The notes beneath the pieces were generated by a model, which had not been told where the DNA came from, ran no database searches, and worked only from the letters and a program-made list of their open reading frames with translations. Both the position numbers and the translations under genes were made by a program. Positions 8,558 to 17,105 of a stretch of DNA of 55,863 nucleotides are shown one piece after another; position 1 is the first letter of the stretch, and each line of letters starts with the position of its first letter. Source of the stretch: Akkermansiaceae bacterium (GTDB lineage Bacteria > Verrucomicrobiota > Verrucomicrobiia > Verrucomicrobiales > Akkermansiaceae); contig SUVK01000009.1 of NCBI GenBank assembly GCA_015062055.1, positions 1-55,863 on the forward strand, given 5' to 3'.

Positions 8558-9457
8558 ATGACGCAAGCAACCGATGTTACAGGAGAGCTGCTCAAGGCGG
8601 TATCGCGTTCGTTTTATCTCACTATTCGCTTTTTGCCTCGGCAAATGCGACCGGCTGTTGCATTGGGGTACATGCTGGCTCGTGCTACGGATAGCGTTGC
8701 CGACACAGTCTCCGCGCCCGTTGAAGAAAGAAAAGCCGTTTTGGCCCGCATGGGGGAGGCCGTTGCCGGTACCCCCGATGCTGCTCTATTGCAAGTGCTG
8801 ACGCGCGATATTGCACCGGGACTTGCGCATGAGGGAGAACGCACTCTATTGTGCGCGTTCGGTAATCTTTTGCAAGTCTTAGCTTCGTTTGATGCCGAGC
8901 AAGCTGCTCTTATCCGCAAGGTGTTGTCTACAATCATAAATGGCCAGTTGTGGGATTTAACTGCTTTTACTGTGCAAGATACGGTGCAGAATGACGACGA
9001 AACGCGCTGTTATACCTACAACGTTGCCGGCTGTGTTGGGGAGTTTTGGACCCACTTGGGTTATACTGCCATGGGCGAGCGTTTTTGCGATGCCGAACGC
9101 CGCGAGATTATGGCTCGTGCGGGTATCCGCTACGGGCAGGGGTTGCAACTTATAAACATATTGAGGGATATGGAGGAAGACGCGGCCCGTGGTCGCCATT
9201 ATCTGTGTTCCTCGCCGGCTACGTGGTTGAACCGTGCCGAGCGCTACATGCTCGATGGGGTGGATTATAGCCTCCGTTTGGGTACATTCCGCCTGAGATT
9301 TGCCTCGATATTGCCGGCGCTTATCGGTTTGAAAACTATAAAATTACTCAAAGCCAATACCTTGGGGCAAGGTAAGGTTAAGATTAAGATTAGGCGGCGC
9401 TCGGTATACGCTTGTTTGTTAAAAGCGTTTTTCCTTTGCTTGCGAAGAAAAGGCTAA
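8558..9457 (+). CDS. Squalene/phytoene synthase family protein
   Basis: A 299-aa all-helical prenyltransferase joining two prenyl diphosphates head to head, a committed step to squalene, hopanoids or carotenoids. Both aspartate-rich motifs are present: ATDSVAD (Asp45 and Asp49) and NILRDMEED (around 185-193) followed by ARGRHYL. SRSFYL (16-21) also fits the family. Sequence alone does not separate squalene from phytoene synthase, and no desaturase or cyclase gene is nearby. The frame is open from 8399, but that lies within rnpB. ATG 8558 follows a promoter by 9 bases and gives the usual family N-terminus. Its stop codon is directly adjacent to the stop of the convergent oxidase gene, with no intergenic base. 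Confidence 0.85.
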   Translation: MTQATDVTGELLKAVSRSFYLTIRFLPRQMRPAVALGYMLARATDSVADTVSAPVEERKAVLARMGEAVAGTPDAALLQVLTRDIAPGLAHEGERTLLCAFGNLLQVLASFDAEQAALIRKVLSTIINGQLWDLTAFTVQDTVQNDDETRCYTYNVAGCVGEFWTHLGYTAMGERFCDAERREIMARAGIRYGQGLQLINILRDMEEDAARGRHYLCSSPATWLNRAERYMLDGVDYSLRLGTFRLRFASILPALIGLKTIKLLKANTLGQGKVKIKIRRRSVYACLLKAFFLCLRRKG

Positions 9458-10834
9458 TCAAAGCCCCATTTTACCGGGGTTGAGCAGTCCATGCGGGTCG
9501 AGCGCAGCTTTGAGTGCCCGGTGTACGGCTATCGCTTCGGCCCCTACTGCACGGGCAAACCACGGGGCTTTTGCCAAACCGATGCCGTGTTCTCCGGTGA
9601 TGCTGCCGCCATGAGCCATGACCCAATCGAAAAGACGATTCACCAAAGCATCTGCCGGGGGGCGCATATCGTTGCCATTGCTGTCTTTCAGCACCATCAC
9701 GTTGGTGTGAATGTTGCCGTCTCCTGAGTGCCCGAAGCAAGCCACGGGTATGCCGGTTTCTCGCTGCATGCTTTCGCAGAACTCTACCAGTTCTACCAAG
9801 GCCGAGCGTGGTATAACGATGTCCTCATTCAACTTGGTGAGCCCGGTTGCTTTGAGACTATAGGAAAACTCACGCCTTAATTGCCAAATGGATTCCACCT
9901 CGGCCTCGGTGCGCGCCGTTATCACTTGTGTGGCTCCGGTTTTGTTCAATATGCGTTCAATGTCAGTCAATTCGGAGGCTACTGCGTCTGCTCGGCCGTC
10001 TATTTCCACAATAATATGCCCTTGGGCATCGGCCGGAAAAATCCCCGGGCCCAAGTGATTGCGCGCTGCGGCAAGGGTAAAAGCATCCGTAATTTCTATG
10101 GCTGCGGGCAGGTGGCCTCCCTGCAAGATATTTTGCACCGCAGCTGCAGCCAGTGCGAATTGCGGGAAACTGGCATGCAGGGCAGCTCTCGCCTGCGGGG
10201 CGGGGATGATGCGCAGGGTTGCTTGGGTGATGATACCCAACATGCCTTCGCTGCCGCAGAAAAGCCCCACTAAATCAAATCCTTGCTTATTCTTGTGGGT
10301 TCTGCCACCACAGTTGAGTACGCGTCCATCTGCCAGCACTACTTGCAAACCAAGCACATAGGCGCGCGTTACTCCGTACTTGAGACAACGGGGCCCTCCC
10401 GCATTGGTGGCGATATTGCCGCCTATGCTCGACTCCTTGCGAGAGGCGGGGTCCGGCGGGTAAAACCAACCTTGTTTCAGGCACGCTTCTTGTAAATCGG
10501 CGGTTAGCACACCCGCCTCAACCACAGCCACACCATCGGCCGGGTTTACCTCGATAATGCGTTGCATGAGGGCGGTGGAGATAACGATACCGCCTTGCAC
10601 GGGCACGCACCCGCCAACATACCCCACCCCGGCACCGCGTGCAGTTATGGGGAGGTTATGCTGTGCAGCAAATGTAACGGCTGCAGCAACTTGCTCCGCA
10701 CTGCGCGCCAAGACCACGGCATCGGGCAGGGCGGCAGCATGCCATTTATCGGTGGCGTGTTCCTGTAAAACATCGGGTTCGGTGCTCACGCAGTCACCCA
10801 GTAGAGCCTTTAACTCGTTTATCCAACTCTTCAT
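9458..10834 (-). CDS. FAD-linked oxidase, GlcD / D-lactate dehydrogenase type
   Basis: A 458-aa flavoprotein oxidising a 2-hydroxy acid such as glycolate or D-lactate. The N-terminal PCMH-type FAD domain shows ARGAGVGYVGG (about 60-70) and GGNIATNAGG. The C-terminal cap holds the signature GEHGIGLAK and ends LNPGKMGL, as in GlcD and D-lactate dehydrogenases. No iron-sulfur partner subunit (GlcF type) is adjacent. It is the last gene of the ABC importer operon, 4 bases after the permease gene, suggesting that the imported or a derived compound is oxidised, but the substrate is not known. The gene ends tail to tail with the squalene synthase gene with no space for a separate terminator. Confidence 0.85.
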   Translation of the reverse strand: MKSWINELKALLGDCVSTEPDVLQEHATDKWHAAALPDAVVLARSAEQVAAAVTFAAQHNLPITARGAGVGYVGGCVPVQGGIVISTALMQRIIEVNPADGVAVVEAGVLTADLQEACLKQGWFYPPDPASRKESSIGGNIATNAGGPRCLKYGVTRAYVLGLQVVLADGRVLNCGGRTHKNKQGFDLVGLFCGSEGMLGIITQATLRIIPAPQARAALHASFPQFALAAAAVQNILQGGHLPAAIEITDAFTLAAARNHLGPGIFPADAQGHIIVEIDGRADAVASELTDIERILNKTGATQVITARTEAEVESIWQLRREFSYSLKATGLTKLNEDIVIPRSALVELVEFCESMQRETGIPVACFGHSGDGNIHTNVMVLKDSNGNDMRPPADALVNRLFDWVMAHGGSITGEHGIGLAKAPWFARAVGAEAIAVHRALKAALDPHGLLNPGKMGL

Positions 10835-10838
10835 GTTC

Positions 10839-11636
10839 TTATTCTTTGTTGGTACCCCAGCGACGGTGCAACCAAGATTCTACCGGGGAGAATATCAATT
10901 TGTCGGCCAGCAGGCCCACTAATATAATGATAAACATGATACCGATAACCTGGTACATGCGTTGCAGCTCGCGCCCGAAGTGCAGATACTGCCCTATACC
11001 GAAGCCTCCTACAACTGCCACGTAAATCTCGGCTGCCATGAGGGAGCGCCAGGCAAATGCCCAACCTTGCTTCATGCCACTCACTACAAACGGGGCAGAT
11101 GCCGGTAGGGTTACGAAAATCAACGTGTGAAAGTGCCCGCTACCCATGGTGCGTGCTGCTCGCGCATAGATGGGAGGCACGTTTTTCATGCCGTTTTGGG
11201 TAGAGAGAAGCACGCTCCACAGGGTGCCCATGATTACTACAAACAAAAGCGCTGCCTCTGATTGCCCGAACCATATGCAGGCCAACGGCACCCAACATAC
11301 ACTCGGCAGGGCTTGCAATCCCAAGGCCAGTACGCCCAGGGTATCGTTTACTCCGCGAAATCTGGCTGCCAACATACCCAGTGGCACACCCAATATCAAC
11401 CCTATGGTGTAACCAATCATCAGTCGCTTGATTGTTACCCACATGGCTGCAAGTATCTTGAAATTAAGGATGTTATCCCACAGGTATTGTCCGACTACGC
11501 TTGGCGGCGGTAATACATAGGGGTTCCATACCGGCTCAGACGGGCCTATGCCCATAAAGAGCAAGTCTCCGGTGAGTAACGCCCATATCAGAATAAGGGC
11601 GACAAAGAAGAGTAAAGTGGTGAGAAATCGTTTCAT
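10839..11636 (-). CDS. ABC transporter permease, sulfonate/nitrate/taurine type
   Basis: Inner-membrane permease of a SsuC/TauC/NrtB-type importer, 265 aa with about six transmembrane helices. The cytoplasmic loop that docks the ATPase is visible as the conserved stretch around SGMKQGWAFAWRSLMAAE (about 178-195). It follows the ATPase gene by 8 bases and precedes the FAD oxidase by 4, so it belongs to the operon starting at 13490. Substrate class (aliphatic sulfonates, nitrate, taurine, thiamine precursor) cannot be decided from the permease. Confidence 0.88.
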   Translation of the reverse strand: MKRFLTTLLFFVALILIWALLTGDLLFMGIGPSEPVWNPYVLPPPSVVGQYLWDNILNFKILAAMWVTIKRLMIGYTIGLILGVPLGMLAARFRGVNDTLGVLALGLQALPSVCWVPLACIWFGQSEAALLFVVIMGTLWSVLLSTQNGMKNVPPIYARAARTMGSGHFHTLIFVTLPASAPFVVSGMKQGWAFAWRSLMAAEIYVAVVGGFGIGQYLHFGRELQRMYQVIGIMFIIILVGLLADKLIFSPVESWLHRRWGTNKE

Positions 11637-11644
11637 GGCGGGGC

Positions 11645-12454
11645 TTAATCGGATTCTTCTGCGTTTTGATAGCCCTTGAGCTCGGCGGTAATGTCTCGGG
11701 CAATATCTGCCAAATCGTGGCTGTTGATGTTGCGTGGGCGGGGTAAATCTACTTTGAACTCTCGGCGTACGCGGCCGGGATGCGGTGAGAACAAGACAAC
11801 GCGGTCACCCAAGCAAACAGCCTCGCGCACGTTGTGGGTTACAAAGACAATAGTCTTTTTTCGCTTTTCCCAAATGTCTTGAATATCGCCATAGAGCTGC
11901 TCGCGTGTCATGGCATCCAGCGCCGAGAACGGCTCGTCCATCAAGAGTATTTTCGGGTTCGGGGCCAAAGAGCGCGCCAAGGCGACGCGTTGGCGCATGC
12001 CTCCCGACAGCTCGTGTATGTTGGCGTGGGCAAATTTGTCCATCTTGACCAAGTAGAGATAATACTTGGCTACCTCCAATCGTTCTTTATTGTTGAGGTT
12101 CGGTTTTTGTTTGAGCCCGAACATGACATTGCCGATGACATCCAACCAGGGGAACAGCGCATGCTCTTGAAACATCATCATGCGGTCTCGGCCGGGACCG
12201 GTAATGGGTACATTGTCGATTAGAGCTTTGCCTTGGTCGGGTTTTTCCAAGCCGGCGATAATATTGAGTAGGGTCGATTTGCCGCAACCGCTGGGCCCCA
12301 CAAAGCATACAAACTCACCTTCATTGATGGTCAACGATGCATCCTCGAGCGCCTGTACGGTGCGGGTTTTCGTTTTAAAGGTCTTGAATACGTGCTCCAC
12401 ACTCAGTTTAGCGGTGGGGAACTCTTGTATTTCCTGGTGTGTTTTTTCTCTCAT
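11645..12454 (-). CDS. ABC transporter ATP-binding protein, SsuB/TauB/NrtD type
   Basis: The ATPase that powers the adjacent permease. All nucleotide-binding motifs are intact in the 269-aa protein: Walker A GPSGCGKST (about 53-61), Q-loop near MMFQEHALFPW, signature LSGGMRQRVALARS, Walker B ILLMDEPFSALD, and the switch histidine in FVTHN. The LFPWLDV segment after the Q-loop is typical of the nitrate/sulfonate/taurine group. Starts 4 bases after the substrate-binding protein gene ends. Confidence 0.92.
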   Translation of the reverse strand: MREKTHQEIQEFPTAKLSVEHVFKTFKTKTRTVQALEDASLTINEGEFVCFVGPSGCGKSTLLNIIAGLEKPDQGKALIDNVPITGPGRDRMMMFQEHALFPWLDVIGNVMFGLKQKPNLNNKERLEVAKYYLYLVKMDKFAHANIHELSGGMRQRVALARSLAPNPKILLMDEPFSALDAMTREQLYGDIQDIWEKRKKTIVFVTHNVREAVCLGDRVVLFSPHPGRVRREFKVDLPRPRNINSHDLADIARDITAELKGYQNAEESD

Positions 12455-12458
12455 GTTT

Positions 12459-13490
12459 TCAATGAGCGGTTGTTGATGCTTGTGGTTCGGGGGTATAGAG
12501 CATGTTTTGTATGGGGGGCACGCGGTCCAGCAGGCCGGTACTTTGCCCGTCTTTTACAAATTGCTCTAATCCTGCGATATCTAAAGTGTTAGTCAGAGTC
12601 ATGCGAGTCCAAGCCCGCTTGACAATGCTCTCGAGTTCTGCGCGCTCTTTTTCGTCGGATTGGGTAAGGTGCATCAACTCATCTACCACATGTCGTTGCG
12701 CCTCTTCGGGGTGCTCCATTATCCACTTGGTCAACTTGGCATGGGCGGCCGTTACTTGTTGAGCCGCTTGCGGATGATGCTTGAGCCACCCTACTCGGGA
12801 AACTAATACTGTGGTGACGACATCCGGTTCGTTTACCAATACTCTTGCCCCGGCTTTTTGTTCGAGTCGGGTTACCCAAGGCTCTACGGTCCAGCAGGCG
12901 TCTACTTCGCCTTGCGTCATCATTTGCAGTTGCATGGCGTTGGGTGTAGGGGCTACCCGGCAATCGCCCCCACCTTCCAACGGACAATTCAAACCATGGC
13001 GAATCAACCAGGCTCGGCACGATACGTCTTGTGTGTTGCCGAGCTGGGGCGTTGCGATGCTTTTTCCCTTAAAATCTGCGGCTGTTGAGAGGGCGGAACC
13101 ATTGGGTACCATGAGAGCAGCACCGCCGTTGACGGCACCTGCCAGCACGCGTACCTCGCGCCCGGCCGATACTGCATAGGCATTCAGTGCCGGGCTGGGG
13201 CCTACATAGGTCACGTCTACCGTTTTGCCGAAGATTGCCTCCATGGCGGTAGGCCCTGCGTTGAACGTGTACCATTCTTCGGTATAGCCGGGTACTTCAT
13301 TTTCAAACCATCCTTTGCCGTTACAGCTTTTATGTCGCCACATATTGCGAGCCACCAATCCTTGCACGTGTGTTACATTCGGGAAACACCCGATACGTAT
13401 CACTTTGCTGTCCGTATCTTCACGGCTGCACTGGCTCAGTAACATAACGCTGCCGAGCATAAGCAGAATGGCTGTAAGAAGTCTCTTCAC
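12459..13490 (-). CDS. ABC transporter substrate-binding lipoprotein, SsuA/NrtA-like
   Basis: Periplasmic binding protein of the importer. From GTG 13490 it is 343 aa and begins with a textbook lipoprotein signal: KRL, a hydrophobic run, and the lipobox LLSQC with the lipidated Cys near residue 21. The core resembles NMT1/SsuA/NrtA proteins (IRIGCFPNVTH, then TPQLGNTQD and VEPWVTR). The frame extends to an ATG at 13517, but the -35 and -10 boxes lie over that start (TTGACG 13527-13522, TAGGAT 13504-13499), with GTG only 8 bases beyond. I therefore choose the GTG. It heads a four-gene operon. The ligand is unknown. Confidence 0.85.
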   Translation of the reverse strand: MKRLLTAILLMLGSVMLLSQCSREDTDSKVIRIGCFPNVTHVQGLVARNMWRHKSCNGKGWFENEVPGYTEEWYTFNAGPTAMEAIFGKTVDVTYVGPSPALNAYAVSAGREVRVLAGAVNGGAALMVPNGSALSTAADFKGKSIATPQLGNTQDVSCRAWLIRHGLNCPLEGGGDCRVAPTPNAMQLQMMTQGEVDACWTVEPWVTRLEQKAGARVLVNEPDVVTTVLVSRVGWLKHHPQAAQQVTAAHAKLTKWIMEHPEEAQRHVVDELMHLTQSDEKERAELESIVKRAWTRMTLTNTLDIAGLEQFVKDGQSTGLLDRVPPIQNMLYTPEPQASTTAH

Positions 13491-13498
13491 GCCCCATA

Positions 13499-13527
13499 AT
13501 CCTAGCAGAGATGCCATCTTTCGTCAA
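13499..13527 (-). promoter_or_regulatory. Promoter of the ABC importer / FAD oxidase operon, nearly leaderless
   Basis: Minus strand: -35 TTGACG, 17-base spacer, -10 TAGGAT. The GTG start at 13490 begins 8 bases after the -10 box. The ATG at 13517 lies inside the spacer and cannot be on this transcript. Confidence 0.65.
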
Positions 13528-13602
13528 GCAGCAAAAAGATAAATGACGCGTGTAATGATGTTAGTTTTTATCCGTGTTCTATCTCATACTCCGTTATTTT
13601 TA

Positions 13603-13631
13603 TTGCATTTTTTTCGGTTAAGCTTTATAAT
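13603..13631 (+). promoter_or_regulatory. Promoter of the 13641 membrane protein gene, leaderless
   Basis: -35 TTGCAT (13603-13608), 17-base spacer, consensus -10 TATAAT (13626-13631); the ATG at 13641 follows after 9 bases. Confidence 0.7.
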
Positions 13632-13640
13632 CCCCCCGTT

Positions 13641-14000
13641 ATGGCAGATAAGGCAGTCGAAGAGCATAATTCATTCAGTCGTTGGGATAGTGTTGGTGCT
13701 GCTGCCTTGTTGGGTGGTTTTCCTGCCGTTATCAGCATATTATTTAACGATTTTGACATCAAGGGTGCTCTGTTGTGGGCGGCTGTTGCCGTAGGGGCCG
13801 CCGGTGGTGTTTTCCTGTTGTCTCTTGTTTTCAATGAACGCTTTTTGAGCAGAATCGTCAACCTAGCAGGCATCGTGTTGACTGTTGTCTATATCGTTTG
13901 GGCATGCAATGTGCTGCAAGCCGATATGGCAAAGTTGGGCGAGGACCCCGCGCTCCAAAAAGCCAAAGAAGAGCAAAAGACCACCACCGAAGAAGAGTAA
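13641..14000 (+). CDS. Small membrane protein, unknown function
   Basis: I do not recognise this 119-aa protein. It has a short charged N-terminus, three hydrophobic segments (about 19-37, 43-63 and 70-93) and a hydrophilic C-terminal tail rich in Lys, Glu and Thr (from about 97) that ends TTTEEE. It is transcribed from its own consensus promoter as a probable leaderless mRNA and is convergent with the phosphoesterase gene, whose stop codon is 8 bases away. Confidence 0.7.
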   Translation: MADKAVEEHNSFSRWDSVGAAALLGGFPAVISILFNDFDIKGALLWAAVAVGAAGGVFLLSLVFNERFLSRIVNLAGIVLTVVYIVWACNVLQADMAKLGEDPALQKAKEEQKTTTEEE

Positions 14001-14008
14001 CAATAAAC

Positions 14009-14863
14009 TCAACTCCCGGGTATGTTGATAATGGTCACCTCGGGCGTGCAGAAAAAGCGCATTCCGAGAATAGAGCCGATTCCTCGGGTGACGTAAATCT
14101 TGCGCCCCCCGTCAAAATCATATAATCCGGCGGGCATGGACGAGCGGAAACTGATGCATTTGCCGGTAAAAGGTATACCCAGTTGCCCTCCGTGCGTGTG
14201 CCCCGAAAGCATGAAATCCCAATCGTATTCTCTCAACAACCAGCGGCTTTCGGGGTCGTGAGAAAGCAAAAGTACGGGTTTATTCTCCATGCCTTGAGGG
14301 GATAAGCATTGCTCGGGGGCTTCATCTCCCTCGTTATAGTCACCCAGTCCCACAATCATTATTTCTTTGCCGGCCGGGGTTGTCCATTCTACGGCATTAT
14401 TTCGCAGCAGGGTAACACCGGCCGTGCTGAGAACACGTTCTACATCTGTCAGTTTTTCGTAATCTTGATTACCGAGTACAGCGTAGACGGGGGCTATGGC
14501 TTGCAGTCGTTTAAAACCATTGACGGCCCATTTTGTCCTCATGAATCGCTCGTTGGTGAGTATTAAATCACCACCAAAGATGATGAGGTCCGGCTTTTCT
14601 TGTTCAATAATGACAATAGCCTGCTCAAAAAGGCCGGCGTTATTGTGAATATCGGATATGAAGGCGATTTTGAGTGGCCCCATCGCGTTAATCGTTTCGC
14701 CGGTAACGCTGATGGCTTCCTTTTCGATGGTCGAGGCACCCAGGTTCCCGAAGTGTTTGACACAACACATGCTCAACAGCATGGCTACACAAGCCGATGC
14801 CCAAAATCGCTTGTGCTTGCGTATGTGCGAAACAATTCGAGAAACCGGAGTGTTTTTCGACAT
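14009..14863 (-). CDS. Metallophosphoesterase, YkuE-like, membrane-anchored
   Basis: A calcineurin-like phosphoesterase of 284 aa from ATG 14863 (MSKNTPVSR). An N-terminal hydrophobic segment (about 17-33) suggests that it is membrane-anchored, with the catalytic domain probably outside. Metal-binding motifs are present: SDIHNNAG, GGDLI, LSHDPES and GHTHGG. The usual GNHD motif reads GNQD, so the catalytic His is a Gln; YkuE homologues normally keep it. The substrate is unknown. The start overlaps no coding sequence: the M29 gene ends 4 bases upstream, so the gene is probably co-transcribed with it. A TTGCGG / CATAAT pair at 14896-14867 is too close to the ATG to be convincing. Confidence 0.82.
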   Translation of the reverse strand: MSKNTPVSRIVSHIRKHKRFWASACVAMLLSMCCVKHFGNLGASTIEKEAISVTGETINAMGPLKIAFISDIHNNAGLFEQAIVIIEQEKPDLIIFGGDLILTNERFMRTKWAVNGFKRLQAIAPVYAVLGNQDYEKLTDVERVLSTAGVTLLRNNAVEWTTPAGKEIMIVGLGDYNEGDEAPEQCLSPQGMENKPVLLLSHDPESRWLLREYDWDFMLSGHTHGGQLGIPFTGKCISFRSSMPAGLYDFDGGRKIYVTRGIGSILGMRFFCTPEVTIINIPGS

Positions 14864-14867
14864 GAAA

Positions 14868-15977
14868 TTATGAATAGACGGGGTTAAGTACCGCAAGCTC
14901 GGGGGCCACAAATATACCGTTCTTGCGTATCAACTTGCCGTCGAAATAGATTTCACCGCCACCGTAGTCTTCTCGCTGAATGCAGACGAGATCCCAGTGG
15001 ATGGACGACTTGTTGCCGTTGGGGGCTTCATCGTAGCACTGGCCCGGGGTCATGTGGAATGAGCCCGCAATCTTCTCGTCGAAGAGAATATCGCGCATGG
15101 GATGCAGCACATACGGGTTAACGCCTATGGCAAACTCGCCGATATAGCGAGCGCCTTCATCTGTGTCAAGTATCTTGTTGAGGGCTTCGTCGTTGCCGTT
15201 GCAGTGGGCCTCGACAATCTTGCCGTTCTCGAATCGGAATTTGACGCCATCGAAAGGTACGCCATGGTAAATGGTGGGGGCGTTGTAGGCCAGGGTGCCG
15301 TTAATGCTGTCCTTAACCGGTGCCGTGTATACCTCGCCATCGGGTATATTGCAGTCGCCTGCACATACAATGGCAGGTATGCCTTTGATGCTGAATGTTA
15401 AATCGGTTCCGGGGCCCACTATGCGCACCTCATCCGTTGCTTCCATCATGGCTTTGAGTTTGAGCATGCCCTCCTTAAGCTTGGCGTAATCTGCCAAACA
15501 GCAGCGGAAGTAGAAGTCCTCAAACTCCTCGGTGTTCATACCGGCAGCCTGCGCCATGGAGGGAGTAGGCCATGCCAGAATGGTCCACTTGCGTTTGTTG
15601 CAAATAACATCGCTGGCAGATTTGAAATACTTGCTGATCATGGCCATTTTTTCAGCCGGTACGTCGGATGACTCGAAGCTGTTGTAATCCGCATAGAAGC
15701 AGATATGCACTTGCATCTCCTCGGCGCGGCGTAAGCGGTAAGCACCATCCATGCGGAACTGCTCATCCGTGGCTCCCATTTGTATTTCTTTGTTGAGCAC
15801 GGCGTGCGATATATCCAAATGCGGGTGGCCGCCGGCTTCTCTCACGGCACGAATAAGCTCTACCACCATGGCATCCGGTATATCCTGCATGCGCAGGTTA
15901 ACATGCTCGCCGGGTTGTACGCGCACGGCATAGTTGACTACCTGAAGCGCAAGTTGTTTGAAACGCGGATCTTTCAT
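14868..15977 (-). CDS. Aminopeptidase, peptidase family M29 (copy 2)
   Basis: A 369-aa metallo-aminopeptidase of the AmpS/AmpT (thermophilic aminopeptidase) family, releasing N-terminal residues from peptides in the cytoplasm. Likely metal ligands lie in the conserved C-terminal half: the Glu in ENGKIVEAHC, Glu in YIGEFAIG, His in KIAGSFHMTPG and the His/Asp pair in SIHWDLV. It follows a paralogue of equal length by 5 bases. The two are closely alike from about residue 150 onward but only moderately alike before that. Confidence 0.88.
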   Translation of the reverse strand: MKDPRFKQLALQVVNYAVRVQPGEHVNLRMQDIPDAMVVELIRAVREAGGHPHLDISHAVLNKEIQMGATDEQFRMDGAYRLRRAEEMQVHICFYADYNSFESSDVPAEKMAMISKYFKSASDVICNKRKWTILAWPTPSMAQAAGMNTEEFEDFYFRCCLADYAKLKEGMLKLKAMMEATDEVRIVGPGTDLTFSIKGIPAIVCAGDCNIPDGEVYTAPVKDSINGTLAYNAPTIYHGVPFDGVKFRFENGKIVEAHCNGNDEALNKILDTDEGARYIGEFAIGVNPYVLHPMRDILFDEKIAGSFHMTPGQCYDEAPNGNKSSIHWDLVCIQREDYGGGEIYFDGKLIRKNGIFVAPELAVLNPVYS

Positions 15978-15982
15978 AGTAA

Positions 15983-17092
15983 TTACTCGGTTGCAGGGTT
16001 AAGGATGGCCAGCTCGGGGTCGGTAAAGATACCGTCTTTGCGGATGAGCTCGTCGTCGAACCAGATTTCGCCGCCACCGTATTCTTCTCTTTGAATGCAC
16101 ACCATATCCCAGTGTACTTGAGAGCGGTTGGTGTTGTCGCAATTCTCGTATGCCTGCCCCGGGGTGAAGTGGAAAGACCCGGCAATCTTCTCGTCGAAGA
16201 GAATATCGTACATGGGCTTAAGAATGTAGGGGTTGACCCCCAGAGCAAACTCACCGATGAAACGGGCGCCTGCATCAGAGTCGAGTATCTTGTTGAGCTG
16301 CTCATCCTTGCCGTTGCAGTGAGCCTCAATAATCTTGCCGTTCTCAAAGGTAAGGCGAATGCCGTCAAAGGGTATGCCCTGGTACACCGTGGGGGCTGTG
16401 TAGTAGATGGTTCCGTTTACGCTGTCGAGCACCGGGGCGGTGAATACCTCGCCATCGGGTATGTTCATCTCTCCCGCGCAGGGAATGGCCGGCATGCCTT
16501 TGATGCTGAAGGTAAGATCAGTGCCCGGGCCGATAATGTGCACCTTGTCCGTCTTCATCATGCGCTCGGCTAATTTGTCCATGGCTTTGCGCAGGGCATC
16601 GTAGTCGGCCAAACAGCAGCGGAAGTAGAAGTCCTCGAAGCTTTCGGTGCTCATACCGGCGCCTTGTGCCATAGAGGGGGTGGGCCAGCGCAGTACACAC
16701 CACTTGGTCTTGCAGACACGTTGGTTGTGAACCTTGCGCATGTGCTTCATGGCCAGTTTCATATTCTCGGGGTTCATGCCGGAGTTTTCAAAGGTGTTGC
16801 GGCTACCGCGTATAGCTATGTAGGCATTCATGGCTTGCATCTCGGCAAGTTCGAGGTCTGCTATGGACTCATATTGTGCCTCGGTTGCCCCTGCAAGCAT
16901 CTCTCGCACTATGCGGCTGTTATGCTCGCGGATGTGGGGGATGGCACCGACCGCGCGCACGGCGCGAATCAGCTCTATGCCCACCTCTTCGGGGGCATCA
17001 TACAAATCAAGCAAAATATGTTCGCCGGGTTTAAGCTTGCAAGAGTGGCTTACCAGAGCCTGTGCCAGTTGTGTTGTTCGCGGGTCTGTCAT
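15983..17092 (-). CDS. Aminopeptidase, peptidase family M29 (copy 1)
   Basis: First of two tandem M29 aminopeptidases, 369 aa like its neighbour. The same ligand blocks are intact: [19 protein letters not shown] and QVHWDMV, with [10 protein letters not shown] before them. [12 protein letters not shown] and [13 protein letters not shown] in the middle are shared with the second copy. The gene starts 13 bases after aroB ends, so aroB and both peptidase genes probably share the leaderless aroB promoter. M29 enzymes act as dimers, so the two could form a heterodimer (inference). Confidence 0.88.
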   Translation of the reverse strand: MTDPRTTQLAQALVSHSCKLKPGEHILLDLYDAPEEVGIELIRAVRAVGAIPHIREHNSRIVREMLAGATEAQYESIADLELAEMQAMNAYIAIRGSRNTFENSGMNPENMKLAMKHMRKVHNQRVCKTKWCVLRWPTPSMAQGAGMSTESFEDFYFRCCLADYDALRKAMDKLAERMMKTDKVHIIGPGTDLTFSIKGMPAIPCAGEMNIPDGEVFTAPVLDSVNGTIYYTAPTVYQGIPFDGIRLTFENGKIIEAHCNGKDEQLNKILDSDAGARFIGEFALGVNPYILKPMYDILFDEKIAGSFHFTPGQAYENCDNTNRSQVHWDMVCIQREEYGGGEIWFDDELIRKDGIFTDPELAILNPATE

Positions 17093-17105
17093 AAAGTTCA
17101 GGTGT

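Noticed and set aside
7920..8595. Several overlapping open frames on both strands
   Set aside because: They cover rnpB, whose conserved core and 12-bp P1 helix explain the sequence.
14867..14896. Leaderless promoter for the YkuE-like gene
   Set aside because: TTGCGG and CATAAT are 18 bases apart, but the -10 box ends only 3 bases before the ATG, which would place the start inside codon 2. Co-transcription with the aminopeptidases is more likely.
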